Shown here: positions 9,201 to 18,936 of the stretch, in pieces
Layout: each line of letters begins with the position of its first letter
How positions within the stretch are numbered: the first letter of the stretch is position 1
DNA from: VXPQ01 sp965117025
GTDB taxonomy: Bacteria > Bacteroidota > Rhodothermia > Rhodothermales > VXPQ01
NCBI GenBank assembly: GCA_965117025.1
Contig: OZ220746.1
Span: forward strand, 434,001-498,000
Direction: 5' to 3'
Length of the DNA: 64,000 nt
Program-made: the position numbers and the translations under genes
Notes under the pieces: model-generated
The model's input: the letters and a program-made list of their open reading frames with translations, nothing else
Database searches by the model: none
What the model was told of the DNA's origin: nothing

Positions 9201-10808
9201 ATGATTCGCGTAAAGGACCTGCCTCCGCCCGATGATATTTTTCCCGTGCGCCGGGCCCTGCTCTCCGTATTCGACAAAACCGGCCTTATCCCTTTTGCGC
9301 AACGCCTGCACGAACAGGACATCCAGTTGATTTCCACGGGGGGTACCTGCCGCTGTCTGCAGGAAGCCGGCTTGCCGGTCACCGATGTCTCCGACATAAC
9401 GGGATATCCCGAAATACTCGACGGGCGCGTCAAAACGCTGCATCCCGCCATACACGGAGGCCTGCTGGCCCGGCGAAACGACGCGGAAGACATGCACGCG
9501 CTGCACACGCTCTCCATTACGCCGATCGATCTCGTCGTGGTTAATCTGTATCCCTTCGAAGAAGTCACATCAAAGGATATTACAGAGGCCGAGGCCATAG
9601 AAAATATTGATATTGGCGGCCCGACAATGATTCGCGCCGCCGCAAAAAATTATTTTTATACCGGGGTCGTTACCTCGCCGACACAATATGAGGCGGTGGC
9701 CGGTGAACTGCTCGAGCTAAGCGGGGGGCTTACCATAACGACGCGCCGGGCGCTCGCTCGAGAAGCATTCCTGCGCACCGGAACGTACGACCAGGCCATT
9801 GAAGCCTGGTTCGCACAGCAGAACAAGTCGGACAACGACGACCATGTATCCGCGCTGCCCGCAAGATTGCGCACCGGCCTGCCGAAAAAACGCTCGCTCC
9901 GATATGGCGAAAATCCTCATCAGCAAGCAGCATTATATGGCGAAGCCGAGGATATCTGGACGCAAATCCATGGCAAGGAGTTGTCTTTCAACAATCTCAT
10001 AGACCTCGATGCGGCATTGCAGCTCATCGGCGAATTCGACACAGATACACCGGCTTGCGCGATCCTGAAGCATACCAACCCGTGCGGCGTAGCCGTAGCC
10101 GACACGCTGGAAAACGCCTGGAACAGCGCGTTCGCCACCGACCGGCAATCTCCGTTCGGCGGCATTGTGATCGTCAACCACCCCCTTGATCAGGCCACCG
10201 CAGAGGCTATCGACAGCATTTTCACGGAAATTATTATCGCGCCGGAATTCGAGCCGGGTGTTACGGAATTACTGGAGCAGAAAAAAAATCGGCGCCTGAT
10301 TCGTTCGGACGGCGTCGCAAGGGGTACGTCGGCGCTCGACATACGAAGCGTCTCCGGCAATCTGCTCGTGCAAACGGCAAACGCCCCCCTTCCCTCCCCG
10401 AAAGCTATACGAAACCATCTGCAGGTCGTGACTGAACGCGCTCCTGACCGGCGCGAATGGCAGGATCTCGATTTTGCCTGGCGGGTCGTCAAGCATGTCA
10501 AGAGTAATGCGATTGTCTACGCCCGCAACCGTCGTACGCTCGGCATCGGCGCCGGACAAATGAGCCGCATCGACGCTTCGGAAATTGCCGTAATGAAAGG
10601 GAAAAAATCGGAACTCGACTTCAAAAATTCAGTGATAGCATCGGATGCTTTCTTCCCGTTTGCCGACGGACTGGTCACAGCCGCCAAAAGCGGAGCCCGA
10701 GCCGTCATTCAGCCAGGCGGCTCCCGGCGAGACGACGAAGTAATTGCTGCAGCGAACGAAAACGGCATGGCGATGGTATGCACAGGAGTGCGTCATTTTC
10801 GCCATTAG
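9201..10808 (+). CDS. purH: Bifunctional AICAR transformylase/IMP cyclohydrolase
   Basis: 535 residues. The N-terminal IMP cyclohydrolase (MGS-like) domain shows RRALLSVFDKTGL, STGGTCRCL and GRVKTLHPAIHGGLLARR. The C-terminal AICAR transformylase domain shows LRYGENPHQQAALYG, the catalytic KHTNPCGVA, SFGGI-like FGGIVIVNHP, VKSNAIVYA and QPGGSRRDDEVI. Carries out the last two steps to IMP. It directly follows purN in a purine operon. Confidence 0.97.
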   Translation: MIRVKDLPPPDDIFPVRRALLSVFDKTGLIPFAQRLHEQDIQLISTGGTCRCLQEAGLPVTDVSDITGYPEILDGRVKTLHPAIHGGLLARRNDAEDMHALHTLSITPIDLVVVNLYPFEEVTSKDITEAEAIENIDIGGPTMIRAAAKNYFYTGVVTSPTQYEAVAGELLELSGGLTITTRRALAREAFLRTGTYDQAIEAWFAQQNKSDNDDHVSALPARLRTGLPKKRSLRYGENPHQQAALYGEAEDIWTQIHGKELSFNNLIDLDAALQLIGEFDTDTPACAILKHTNPCGVAVADTLENAWNSAFATDRQSPFGGIVIVNHPLDQATAEAIDSIFTEIIIAPEFEPGVTELLEQKKNRRLIRSDGVARGTSALDIRSVSGNLLVQTANAPLPSPKAIRNHLQVVTERAPDRREWQDLDFAWRVVKHVKSNAIVYARNRRTLGIGAGQMSRIDASEIAVMKGKKSELDFKNSVIASDAFFPFADGLVTAAKSGARAVIQPGGSRRDDEVIAAANENGMAMVCTGVRHFRH

Positions 10809-10923
10809 CGGCCTTGGGTAAACCGGCAGATCGGGCGAATCTATTCTCCGGCGCGCTCGTTTACGATTTTGCAAGCTTACAGGACTACCGGCGGTTTTTC
10901 TTAACCGTGCCTCTGGAAACGTA

Positions 10924-11934
10924 ATGGGTTTTTTGAATTTTTCTTCGGACGTTGCCATTGATCTCGGCACGGCGAATACGCTCATTTATATCAAGGAGCA
11001 GGGCATTGTGCTCAACGAGCCCAGCATCGTTGCCGTAAACCGGACCACCGGGAAAGCGATGGCAATCGGATACGATGCACAGAGAATGCATGAGCGTACG
11101 CATAAGCAAATAGAAACCATCCGCCCTCTCAAGGATGGTGTCATCGCCGATTTTGAGATTGCCGAGCAGCTTATCAGAGGACTGATTCGCAAAGTGCGGA
11201 CGGGCTGGCTCTCGTCCATCCATAACATGGTTGTCTGCGTGCCCAGCGGCATCACCGAGGTGGAAAAGCGGGCCGTGCGTGACTCGGCGGAGCACGCCGG
11301 CGCACGAAAAGTGTATCTCATTGACGAACCGATGGCCGCGGCCATTGGAATCGGACTGGACGTGAACGAACCGGTCGGCAATATGATTGTCGACATCGGT
11401 GGAGGCACCACGGAAATTGCGGTCATTACGCTTTCAGGTATCGTGATTAATGAATCCATACGCATCGGGGGCAATGAACTCGACAACGCCATCGTGCAGT
11501 ACTTCAAACGGAATCACAACCTGCTTATCGGCCAACGAACCGCCGAACGTATGAAATGTGAAGTGGGAAGCGCCCGCGAACTCGATCCGGAACTGGAGAT
11601 CGCCGTACGGGGACGGGATCTGGTAAGTGGTATCCCCAAAGTGCGTAACATTTCTTCGGAAGACATCCGCGAAGCATTGCGTGATCGGATCGAATTGATC
11701 GTTGCAGCCATCCTGCGTTGCCTGGAGCGTACGCCGCCGGAACTCGGCGCCGATGTATTGGAACGTGGTATTATGCTGACAGGCGGAGGCGCTATGCTGA
11801 AAGGCCTCGACAGCTTAATCCGAAGCCGTGTGGAACTGCCCGTGCATCAATCGGAAAATCCATTGTATGCGGTAGCGCAGGGTACCGGGAAAGTGCTTGA
11901 AAGCCTGAAGGATTACCACAATGTCCTTTCATGA
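10924..11934 (+). CDS. mreB: Rod-shape-determining actin homolog MreB
   Basis: 336 residues, an actin/Hsp70-fold ATPase forming membrane-bound filaments that guide lateral wall synthesis. Motifs: AIDLGTANTLIY (phosphate 1), IVDIGGGTTEIAV (phosphate 2) and MLTGGGAMLKGLD (adenosine). The N-terminal MGFLNFSSD is a plausible amphipathic membrane anchor. Its stop overlaps the mreC start in ATGA (11931-11934), indicating translational coupling. Confidence 0.97.
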   Translation: MGFLNFSSDVAIDLGTANTLIYIKEQGIVLNEPSIVAVNRTTGKAMAIGYDAQRMHERTHKQIETIRPLKDGVIADFEIAEQLIRGLIRKVRTGWLSSIHNMVVCVPSGITEVEKRAVRDSAEHAGARKVYLIDEPMAAAIGIGLDVNEPVGNMIVDIGGGTTEIAVITLSGIVINESIRIGGNELDNAIVQYFKRNHNLLIGQRTAERMKCEVGSARELDPELEIAVRGRDLVSGIPKVRNISSEDIREALRDRIELIVAAILRCLERTPPELGADVLERGIMLTGGGAMLKGLDSLIRSRVELPVHQSENPLYAVAQGTGKVLESLKDYHNVLS

Positions 11935-12758
11935 ACACCCGTCTTCTGGCTCATATTCGGGATGGGTTGTTTCTCGGCACGCTCCTCATCATTGCCGGGC
12001 TTATCATGCTGACGGCTAACCGGGGTATTGTACGCAGTATGCAGATCGGAGCGCTTGAAACCACAGCGTGGCTGGAAGCCCGCTACGCCCGGGTGGCCCA
12101 AAATTTCAATGCCATCTCCGAAAACAGCGCCTTGCGCGAGGAGAATATCCGACTCTCCGGTCAGATCGCGCGTTCTCGTGAGGCGCTGGTCGAAAACGAG
12201 CGGCTCCGCCATCTTATCGGATACCGCAACGAAACCACCTATAACCTGCTCCCCGCGCGGATTATCAACAAGGATATTACCGGGCAATGGAACTACCTTA
12301 CGCTCGATGTAGGCGAGGTAGACAGTGTGGCGACCCACATGGCCGTCATAAACGAACGTGGCGTCATCGGGTATACCACCCTGGTGAGCAGGCATTATTC
12401 GAAGGTCATGCCCTACGTCAATACGGAAGTATATATTCCTGCAAAAATCCAGCCGTTGCAGACCTACGGAACCGTTCGCTGGGATGGAGTGCGGACAGAT
12501 CGACTGCATCTTGATTCAATCGTCAAGACGGAACCCGTCGAAACAGGCCAATCCGTTGTCACGGCAGGGTACAGCAGCATCTTTCCGGCGGGCCTTCCTG
12601 TCGGCTCTATAGATTCCATCTCGGTCAGGCCCGGACGGGATGAGCTTACTATATTCATCCGCCCCGCCGCATCCATATCGACGGCGGAGCATGTCTTTGT
12701 GGTGCGAGAGCGACCGGACCCGGAACGCATCGAATTTGAACAACAGGACATCCGTTAA
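11931..12758 (+). CDS. mreC: Rod shape-determining protein MreC
   Basis: 275 residues. One N-terminal membrane segment (GLFLGTLLIIAGLIMLT) precedes a coiled-coil region (SALREENIRLSGQIARSREALVENERL, here cited as about residues 63-89), then the beta domain with LLPARIINKDITGQWNYLTL-type sequence and VVTAGYSSIFPAGLPVG. MreC is the periplasmic scaffold linking MreB to wall synthases. The usual next gene, mreD, is not present; a DD-carboxypeptidase gene follows after 44 bp. Confidence 0.93.
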   Translation: MNTRLLAHIRDGLFLGTLLIIAGLIMLTANRGIVRSMQIGALETTAWLEARYARVAQNFNAISENSALREENIRLSGQIARSREALVENERLRHLIGYRNETTYNLLPARIINKDITGQWNYLTLDVGEVDSVATHMAVINERGVIGYTTLVSRHYSKVMPYVNTEVYIPAKIQPLQTYGTVRWDGVRTDRLHLDSIVKTEPVETGQSVVTAGYSSIFPAGLPVGSIDSISVRPGRDELTIFIRPAASISTAEHVFVVRERPDPERIEFEQQDIR

Positions 12759-12802
12759 TCCCCTCACCATATCATTTCCTCGTCAGTCTGCCCGGTAGAA
12801 AC

Positions 12803-14341
12803 ATGGGCGCAAAACGTTTTGTCATTCTCCTGTTTCTGTGCTCTGCAGTGAGCTGTGTTTCCGCAGCGTATGCCCAGCAAGACAGTGAGGGCATTCGCCG
12901 CCTGCGCAACCCCATCGATCGCCTGCTCGATGCAGAGCCGTTTGAGAACGGGTTCTGGGGCGTACATATTGTGGATATCGAAAACGGGCGCGTTCTCTAC
13001 GCCCGTAACGCCGGCAAATCTTTTGTACCTGCTTCAAACACCAAACTGTATACCACGGCTGCCGCCCTGGATCTGCTCGGACCGGACTATCGCTTCGAAA
13101 CCGGTCTGTATATCGACGGAACCGTTGATGACGAGGGCGTGCTTGACGGTAATGTAATCGTGCGCGGCGGAGCCGATCCCACGCTGGGCGGGCATTATCT
13201 GAGTGATTCGGGCGACTGGGATGAGGACATCGACGCCCTCGGCATCTTCCGTGATTGGGCGGATTCGCTGCGCGCCGCCGGCATACGCCGCATCACAGGC
13301 GACCTCATAGGCGACGACGACGTGATCGACGATGTCCCGTTGGGCGTAAACTGGTCATGGGACGATGAAACCTGGTATTACTCCGCACAGCTTGGGGGAC
13401 TGGCGTTCCATGACAATGTTATCCACATGTACGTGGACGGACGTACCCCGGGCATGCCTGCCAAACTGACCTGGAAGCCACTGAACACAGACTACGTACA
13501 GGTCATTAATCGGACGCTTACTACAGAGCCGGGTACAGCCCTGAAAGAAGGTTACCGCCGACAACGCGGCACGAACACGATAGAGGTTACTACGCGCGTA
13601 CCCCCGGGATTCAGTGAACTTGAGGAAATCACGGTCGAAAACCCGACCAGGTACACGGTGTATGTGCTGCGAGAAGCCCTGCTTCAATCGGGGATCGCCG
13701 TGGCAGGCGATCCCGTGGACGTAGATGCCTTGTCCATCAAACCCGCATACGAGACGCCATCACATCGCCGCGTGGCGATCCATCGTTCGGCGGCGCTCCC
13801 GGAAATTGCTTCCCTGATCAACAAACCAAGCCAGAACCTCTACGCCGATCTTCTGATGAAAATGCTTGGGGTGGCGCTTCCACAAGAAAGCAGCGACCTC
13901 GACCCCGGATCGGCAGCCATGGGTATTGAAACAGCCATGAACACGTTCGCTCGCGCCGGCGTCGACACGAGCGCCATCCGGCTGGTGGATGGGTCGGGAC
14001 TGTCGCGCTTGAACCTTATTGCGCCGGAGATGACCACTGCGCTCCTGGCCTTCATGTGGACGCACCCGGACAGCAGGGTGCGCGATGCGTTTTACGATTC
14101 ACTCCCCGTCGCAGGAGAAAACGGATCATTGAAACACCGTATGAGACAAGGACTCGCTACGGGAAATATGCGCGGTAAGACGGGTACATTAACCTTTGCG
14201 AGCAGTTTGAGCGGGTATGTTCGGGCCAATGACGGGCGCATGCTTGCCTTTTCCATTATGTCCAATCACCATATATCGGGCTCTAACGACATCCGCAGAA
14301 CACAGGATGCTATCGTGGAATTGCTGGCGGGATTCGAGTAA
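12803..14341 (+). CDS. dacB: D-alanyl-D-alanine carboxypeptidase/endopeptidase, PBP4 type
   Basis: 512 residues with signal peptide (RFVILLFLCSAVSCVSAAYAQ). Class C PBP4 family (S13): SxxK motif Ser78-Asn-Thr-Lys81, SxN region DGSGLSRLN near residue 400, and KTG at 459-461 (MRGKTGTLTF). The long insertion between the first and second motifs is typical. Trims or cuts crosslinked peptides in the periplasm. It takes the place where mreD normally follows mreC. Confidence 0.93.
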   Translation: MGAKRFVILLFLCSAVSCVSAAYAQQDSEGIRRLRNPIDRLLDAEPFENGFWGVHIVDIENGRVLYARNAGKSFVPASNTKLYTTAAALDLLGPDYRFETGLYIDGTVDDEGVLDGNVIVRGGADPTLGGHYLSDSGDWDEDIDALGIFRDWADSLRAAGIRRITGDLIGDDDVIDDVPLGVNWSWDDETWYYSAQLGGLAFHDNVIHMYVDGRTPGMPAKLTWKPLNTDYVQVINRTLTTEPGTALKEGYRRQRGTNTIEVTTRVPPGFSELEEITVENPTRYTVYVLREALLQSGIAVAGDPVDVDALSIKPAYETPSHRRVAIHRSAALPEIASLINKPSQNLYADLLMKMLGVALPQESSDLDPGSAAMGIETAMNTFARAGVDTSAIRLVDGSGLSRLNLIAPEMTTALLAFMWTHPDSRVRDAFYDSLPVAGENGSLKHRMRQGLATGNMRGKTGTLTFASSLSGYVRANDGRMLAFSIMSNHHISGSNDIRRTQDAIVELLAGFE

Positions 14342-14386
14342 TTGCATGGGGAAGGGGAATGCGGGCCTGTCGCCCCGGCCCTGGCG

Positions 14387-14394
14387 TAGCTTTG
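14387..14394 (+). promoter_or_regulatory. Candidate Bacteroidota-type -7 box before hslV
   Basis: TAGCTTTG fits the TAnnTTTG -7 consensus of Bacteroidota housekeeping promoters, about 100 bp before hslV and just after dacB. No TTTG box is found at the expected -33 spacing, so the call is weak. Confidence 0.3.
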
Positions 14395-14496
14395 GCAGAA
14401 CCTTTTAGGGATATTCACGTCTATACGCAATACAGATTCGTGTTTATCAGGAATGAAAAGGACATTATTTCGAGGAGCGAACGAAAAACGGTTTAG

Positions 14497-15075
14497 ATGA
14501 CGCCTGCGAATGTTTCCGTATACCCCGATATGCATGGAACGACTGTTCTGGGATTGCGGCACCGTGGAAAGGTAGTACTCGGTTCCGACGGACAGGCCAC
14601 CATGAACAATGTCGTCGTAAAGCACCAGGCACAGAAGGTGCGTACGCTCTACGACGGCAAAATACTTGCAGGGTTTGCAGGCGCTACCGCCGATGCTTTC
14701 ACCTTATTCGAACGCTTCGAGGAAAAACTGCAACAGTACGGAGGAAACGTAACCCGTTCTGCTGTCGAACTTGCCAAAGACTGGCGCACAGACCGCTACT
14801 TGCGCCGGCTTGAGGCGTTGCTTGCCGTCGGCGCCCCCGAACGGCTATTACTGGTAAGCGGTACGGGGGATGTCATCGAGCCGGACGATGAGATTATCGC
14901 CATAGGATCAGGCGGGGCCTATGCGCTTGCCGCTACCCGCGCCACCCTGCTCCACGCCAACCATCTCGAAGCCCGAAACATTGTTGAACAAGCGCTTCGT
15001 ATCACCGCCGGCATTTGCATTTACACCAACGATCACTTATCTGTTCTGGAAATAGACGCAATGGACGCCGGCTAA
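14497..15075 (+). CDS. hslV: ATP-dependent protease peptidase subunit HslV (ClpQ)
   Basis: 192 residues. A 14-residue leader (to HG) precedes the mature N-terminal catalytic threonine in TTVLGLRHRG, with GSDGQAT, VRTLYDGKILAGFAGATADAF and IGSGGAYALAATRA as further family marks. HslV forms the two-ring proteolytic core activated by HslU. The usual hslV-hslU adjacency is interrupted here by a NYN-domain gene. Confidence 0.95.
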   Translation: MTPANVSVYPDMHGTTVLGLRHRGKVVLGSDGQATMNNVVVKHQAQKVRTLYDGKILAGFAGATADAFTLFERFEEKLQQYGGNVTRSAVELAKDWRTDRYLRRLEALLAVGAPERLLLVSGTGDVIEPDDEIIAIGSGGAYALAATRATLLHANHLEARNIVEQALRITAGICIYTNDHLSVLEIDAMDAG

Positions 15076-15083
15076 ACGGCAAG

Positions 15084-15100
15084 CGGGCGAACAGCGCCCG
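15084..15100. terminator. Small GC-rich hairpin after hslV
   Basis: CGGGCG, five-base loop AACAG, CGCCCG starts 9 bp after the hslV stop. No U-tract follows, so it may modulate the mRNA rather than terminate it. Confidence 0.3.
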
Positions 15101-15154
15101 AATACAACACGAAGTTCCCCCAATATCTTTAATAACGAACAAAATATTCCTGCC

Positions 15155-16291
15155 ATGTCCTATACGAAAAAAACAGGCAAAACCGCCCGGGATACGGGAA
15201 GCACCGTACTTTTTGTCGACTATGACGATCTGCACAGGAATCTGACCCGACTCACCCACAATGAAAATGCATCCGTGAAAGTGATTTCGGAAATGATCGA
15301 TGCACTCCGGAATAACGTTCCGGAAGAAGAGGGCCCCATCGCAGAAACACGTGCATACGGTGATTTCGCATCTTTGCACAGGGCTGGAGATCAGGCAAAA
15401 AACATGCTCTATATGAAGGGCATCGAAACCCGCTATGCACCCAATGCAAACCGGGACAGTACGATCGAACTGCAGATTGGCATAGACGCCATGGAGTTGC
15501 TGCACAGCCGGGCTGACGTTACCCGTCTCGTGCTGCTCAGCGGGCAGCGCATGTATCTTCCCCTTGTACAGGTTTTCAGAAAATACGAACGTGACATCCT
15601 GGTTGCGAGCCTTGCGGATCCCGCTTCCCCCGAGCACGGCTTTTCCGGAGGAAGCGACTGGTTCCTGTCGGCGCGGGAATTGCTGAGCGCTTCGGCTCGG
15701 GAGTTTCTGAATGCACCGTTTTCGACCACAGCATCCCGGGCGAAGATTTCTCCGGTCCAGCGAAGGCCCCGTATAACCCCGCCGCCGGCCGAACGCAGGC
15801 CCCGCACAGCCCCGCTTGCCCCTGCGGCTTCCCTTGAAGAAATCGACGATCCGATCCTCGTTCGCACACTTGAAATCATTGACGATCACTTCGGACAATA
15901 TGACGAGGTGTACCTTACGCCGTTGCTACGGAAACTCTCGGATCTCGTAGACGAACGCCGGTACGATCCGAAAAATCTCATCAGCGACCTTGAAGAACAG
16001 CAAGCCGTGCGGCTTGAAAAACGAAGCGGATTCCCACACGACTACACGGTGCTTATCCTCGACGAGCGGCATCCGACCGTCGCCCGCATCCTGTCAGGAA
16101 GGCAAAGAAACGCAGACTTTCAGGACCCGGCCGGCACATCTTCTTCCTGGTACTACGGCGAAGACGATACTTCCGAAGATACCGAGAATGGTATCCGGAT
16201 GAATGTCGACAAGGATGAGGAATCCGGGGAATACGAAGAGGATACGTTCGACTACGACGAATACGACCGGGATATCGGCGCCAGCGCGTAA
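15155..16291 (+). CDS. NYN (PIN-like) domain protein with C-terminal OST-HTH/LOTUS-like domain
   Basis: 378 residues, no signal peptide. Residues 15-155 resemble a NYN RNase domain: STVLFVDYDDLHRNL at the N terminus, AETRAYGDF around 64-71, and DSTIELQIGIDAMELL around 101-116. The usual SGDGDF catalytic loop reads SGQRMY (129-134), losing an expected acidic residue. After a proline/arginine-rich linker (about 190-225), residues 231-310 (DDPILVRTLEIIDDHF... DLEEQQAVRLEKR) look like a winged-helix OST-HTH domain. A very acidic tail follows (336-374). Located between hslV and hslU and in the same orientation, so probably co-expressed with them. RNA binding is inferred; nuclease activity is doubtful. 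Confidence 0.7.
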   Translation: MSYTKKTGKTARDTGSTVLFVDYDDLHRNLTRLTHNENASVKVISEMIDALRNNVPEEEGPIAETRAYGDFASLHRAGDQAKNMLYMKGIETRYAPNANRDSTIELQIGIDAMELLHSRADVTRLVLLSGQRMYLPLVQVFRKYERDILVASLADPASPEHGFSGGSDWFLSARELLSASAREFLNAPFSTTASRAKISPVQRRPRITPPPAERRPRTAPLAPAASLEEIDDPILVRTLEIIDDHFGQYDEVYLTPLLRKLSDLVDERRYDPKNLISDLEEQQAVRLEKRSGFPHDYTVLILDERHPTVARILSGRQRNADFQDPAGTSSSWYYGEDDTSEDTENGIRMNVDKDEESGEYEEDTFDYDEYDRDIGASA

Positions 16292-16345
16292 CGGCTCGAA
16301 GAAGCGGGCGCAGTGCGCGGAACCCGAACCCTGATTATGTGCAGC

Positions 16346-17761
16346 ATGACGACAACGATCTGCAAACCCGATGAAATGACCCCGCGTGAGATCGTGGCGG
16401 AACTCGACAGGTATATCGTCGGGCAGAAAGACGCAAAGAAGAACGTGGCGATCGCGCTGAGAAATCGGTGGAGAAGAAGGAATGCGTCGGAAGAAATGCG
16501 CGACGAAATCATCCCGAACAACATCCTGATGATCGGCCCGACAGGTGTGGGGAAAACCGAAATCGCCCGTCGGCTTGCGAGGCTTGCCGGGGCTCCCTTC
16601 ATCAAGGTGGAAGCCACAAAATTCACGGAAGTCGGCTACGTAGGGCGTGATGTAGACAGCATGATCCGGGATCTGGTCGATATCGCTATCAATATGGTTC
16701 GGGAGGAACAAACCGAGGTTCTGAAGGAACGGGCCCGGGAACTGGCCCAGGAGCGCATCCTGGATATTCTTGTCCCGCCCGCACAGAAACCCGGAGCTGC
16801 TGCCGTCGGAACCGACTTTACCGTACAGCGGCCTGAAAGCAACGGAGAAAATGCTGGCGAAAGCGGGGACGATTCGACAAGCCGAACGCGCGAAAAATTC
16901 CGGAAAAAGCTTGCTGAAGGCGAATTGGAGAACCGGGAAATCGAAGTGGAAGTATCGGCGGACAACGCACCCATGCTGCAGGTCTTCGGCCCCATGGGTA
17001 TGGAGGAAATGGGAATGAACCTCCAGGATATTTTCGGTGAAATAGGAAACCGGCAACGGAAAAAGCGCCGGGTAAAAATTGCCGAAGCCCGTACGCTCCT
17101 GTCGAAGGAGGAAGCGCAGAAACTGATCGACATGGACAAGGTGAAGAAAGAGGCTCTTGAACGTGTAGAAAACTCGGGCATTGTGTTCATCGATGAAATC
17201 GACAAAGTGGCAGGGCGAAGCGCAAAAAGCGGCGGCCCGGATGTCTCCCGGGAAGGCGTACAGCGAGACCTGCTCCCTATGGTAGAGGGATCGAATGTAA
17301 CCACGAAGCACGGTATGGTGAAAACAGATCATATCCTCTTCATCGCAGGCGGTGCATTTCATGTCTCCAAACCCAGCGACCTCATCCCGGAAATGCAGGG
17401 CCGCTTCCCGATCCGTGTCGAGTTGCAAAGTTTGGGAGAAGAAGATTTCTACCGGATCCTTACCGAGCCGAGGAATGCGCTCCTGAAGCAATACACGGCA
17501 CTCCTTGCTTCGGAAAACGTGCGTATCGAATTCACGGACGGCGCAGTACGACGTATTGCGGCCGTTGCGGCGCAAGTGAACGACGACGTGGAAAACATAG
17601 GAGCGCGTCGGCTGCACACCATTCTGACCACGTTGCTCGAAGACATCCTGTTCGATACCCCCAATGATCACCGGACGGAAATCCTCATCGACGAAGAGAT
17701 GGTGAACGGAACACTGAACTCGGTGATCGAAAACCGGGACCTGAGCCAATACATTTTATAA
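16346..17761 (+). CDS. hslU: ATP-dependent protease ATPase subunit HslU (ClpY)
   Basis: About 471 residues from ATG 16346; ATG 16337 and GTG 16313 are in-frame alternatives with no better ribosome site. AAA+ unfoldase of the HslUV protease. Visible: MTPREIVAELDRYIVGQ, Walker A GPTGVGKTE (about 64-72), pore loop GYVGRD, the I-domain region with a charged low-complexity stretch (about 150-205), Walker B IVFIDEID, and the C-terminal tail LSQYIL that docks into HslV pockets. Confidence 0.95.
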   Translation: MTTTICKPDEMTPREIVAELDRYIVGQKDAKKNVAIALRNRWRRRNASEEMRDEIIPNNILMIGPTGVGKTEIARRLARLAGAPFIKVEATKFTEVGYVGRDVDSMIRDLVDIAINMVREEQTEVLKERARELAQERILDILVPPAQKPGAAAVGTDFTVQRPESNGENAGESGDDSTSRTREKFRKKLAEGELENREIEVEVSADNAPMLQVFGPMGMEEMGMNLQDIFGEIGNRQRKKRRVKIAEARTLLSKEEAQKLIDMDKVKKEALERVENSGIVFIDEIDKVAGRSAKSGGPDVSREGVQRDLLPMVEGSNVTTKHGMVKTDHILFIAGGAFHVSKPSDLIPEMQGRFPIRVELQSLGEEDFYRILTEPRNALLKQYTALLASENVRIEFTDGAVRRIAAVAAQVNDDVENIGARRLHTILTTLLEDILFDTPNDHRTEILIDEEMVNGTLNSVIENRDLSQYIL

Positions 17762-17882
17762 ACCGGATAAACCGGATCGGAGCTGTCGAAGCGTTCCTGC
17801 GACGATGCAAATCAGGCAGCGGACAGGAAATGCCATGCAAATCGGCGCCCTTGTGGGGAACACATAACCCTCATCGTATTCC

Positions 17883-18860
17883 ATGAACCGCGTCTGCCTG
17901 AACCATGCCGCACCTGTGCAGGATGACGAAGCGGAACGCTGGAGGGCGCTGCAGGTCGTTTCCACCTCACACACGCCGTTTTGCCATCTCGACTATGTGC
18001 GCGCCGTAGCTTCCGCAGCAGGGTTACATCCGGGTATCCACATCGTCTCGGGCAACGGGCAGGATCTGGCAGGCGCGGCGGTCACATGGAAACAGCGCGG
18101 CCCCTGGCGTGAAGCGATCGTGCCCCCCTTCACTCCCTTTTCGGCGCTGATTCTGCGCGATGCGCTGAATCCGGCCGATATTCATTCCCGGACAACCCCG
18201 CTTGAGTCCCTGCTTGCCGAACTGGAAGCCGGATATGATCGAATTCATCTGCATCTGGACCCGGAACACACCGATATACGTCCCGCACAGTGGAGGGGAT
18301 GGACCACACGCCCGCTGTATACCTACCGGCTGAGTACCGCTGACGGTCCGGAAACCTGGTCGAAAGGCGCCGCGCGTACTTTTCGCAGCGGAAAGGACGC
18401 CTACGACCTGCTCGAAGGAAACGGGGTCGGCAGCGCCACAGCCCTGTTGGCGGCGGCAAGCTACGCCCGGCAGCGCCGCAAAATCCCGCTGGATAAGGAT
18501 GCGCTCGAAGCGCTTGTGCGTACCGCCGAACATACCGGGATGGCTTCTTCCTATGCCGTCCGGCGCCGCGACAGTGGAGACATACAAGCCGGCATCGTAG
18601 TGCTGCATGCAAACCGGAAAGGCTATTACTGGGTGGTCGGTAGTGTTCCAGGGCCGGCCATGACGGTACTCGTCGGCAAAATGCTTCCGAGACTGCATGC
18701 TTCCGGAATCGAAGAATTTGATCTGATGGGAGCAAACACGCCGACCATCGCCGAATTCAAACGACGCTTCGGGGCCCGGCTCACGCCATACTACCGCATC
18801 GGATTCTGCAGGACGCCCATGCTGCAATGGCTCTGTACACTTCGGGAAAGAAGAGGGTAA
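17883..18860 (+). CDS. FemAB/GNAT-like acyltransferase
   Basis: 325 residues, no signal peptide. HTPFCHLDYVRAVA near the N terminus, and the C-terminal half with GIVVLHANRKGYYWVVGSVPGPAMTVLVGKML and FDLMGANTPTIAEFKRRFGA, match the BioF2-like/FemAB acetyltransferase fold found in exopolysaccharide loci. The downstream membrane protein and flippase genes suggest a role in decorating a surface glycan or lipid-linked intermediate. Donor and acceptor are unknown. Confidence 0.7.
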   Translation: MNRVCLNHAAPVQDDEAERWRALQVVSTSHTPFCHLDYVRAVASAAGLHPGIHIVSGNGQDLAGAAVTWKQRGPWREAIVPPFTPFSALILRDALNPADIHSRTTPLESLLAELEAGYDRIHLHLDPEHTDIRPAQWRGWTTRPLYTYRLSTADGPETWSKGAARTFRSGKDAYDLLEGNGVGSATALLAAASYARQRRKIPLDKDALEALVRTAEHTGMASSYAVRRRDSGDIQAGIVVLHANRKGYYWVVGSVPGPAMTVLVGKMLPRLHASGIEEFDLMGANTPTIAEFKRRFGARLTPYYRIGFCRTPMLQWLCTLRERRG

Positions 18861-18936
18861 CGTCATCGTACAACCGGCGCATATCCCGACTTCTCAGACG
18901 GATCGGCATAACGCGGTCGATCACCGTCTGCACAGC

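Noticed and set aside
16094..17749. 551-codon minus-strand open frame opposite hslU
   Set aside because: The plus strand encodes an intact, highly conserved HslU; the antisense translation has no recognisable motif.
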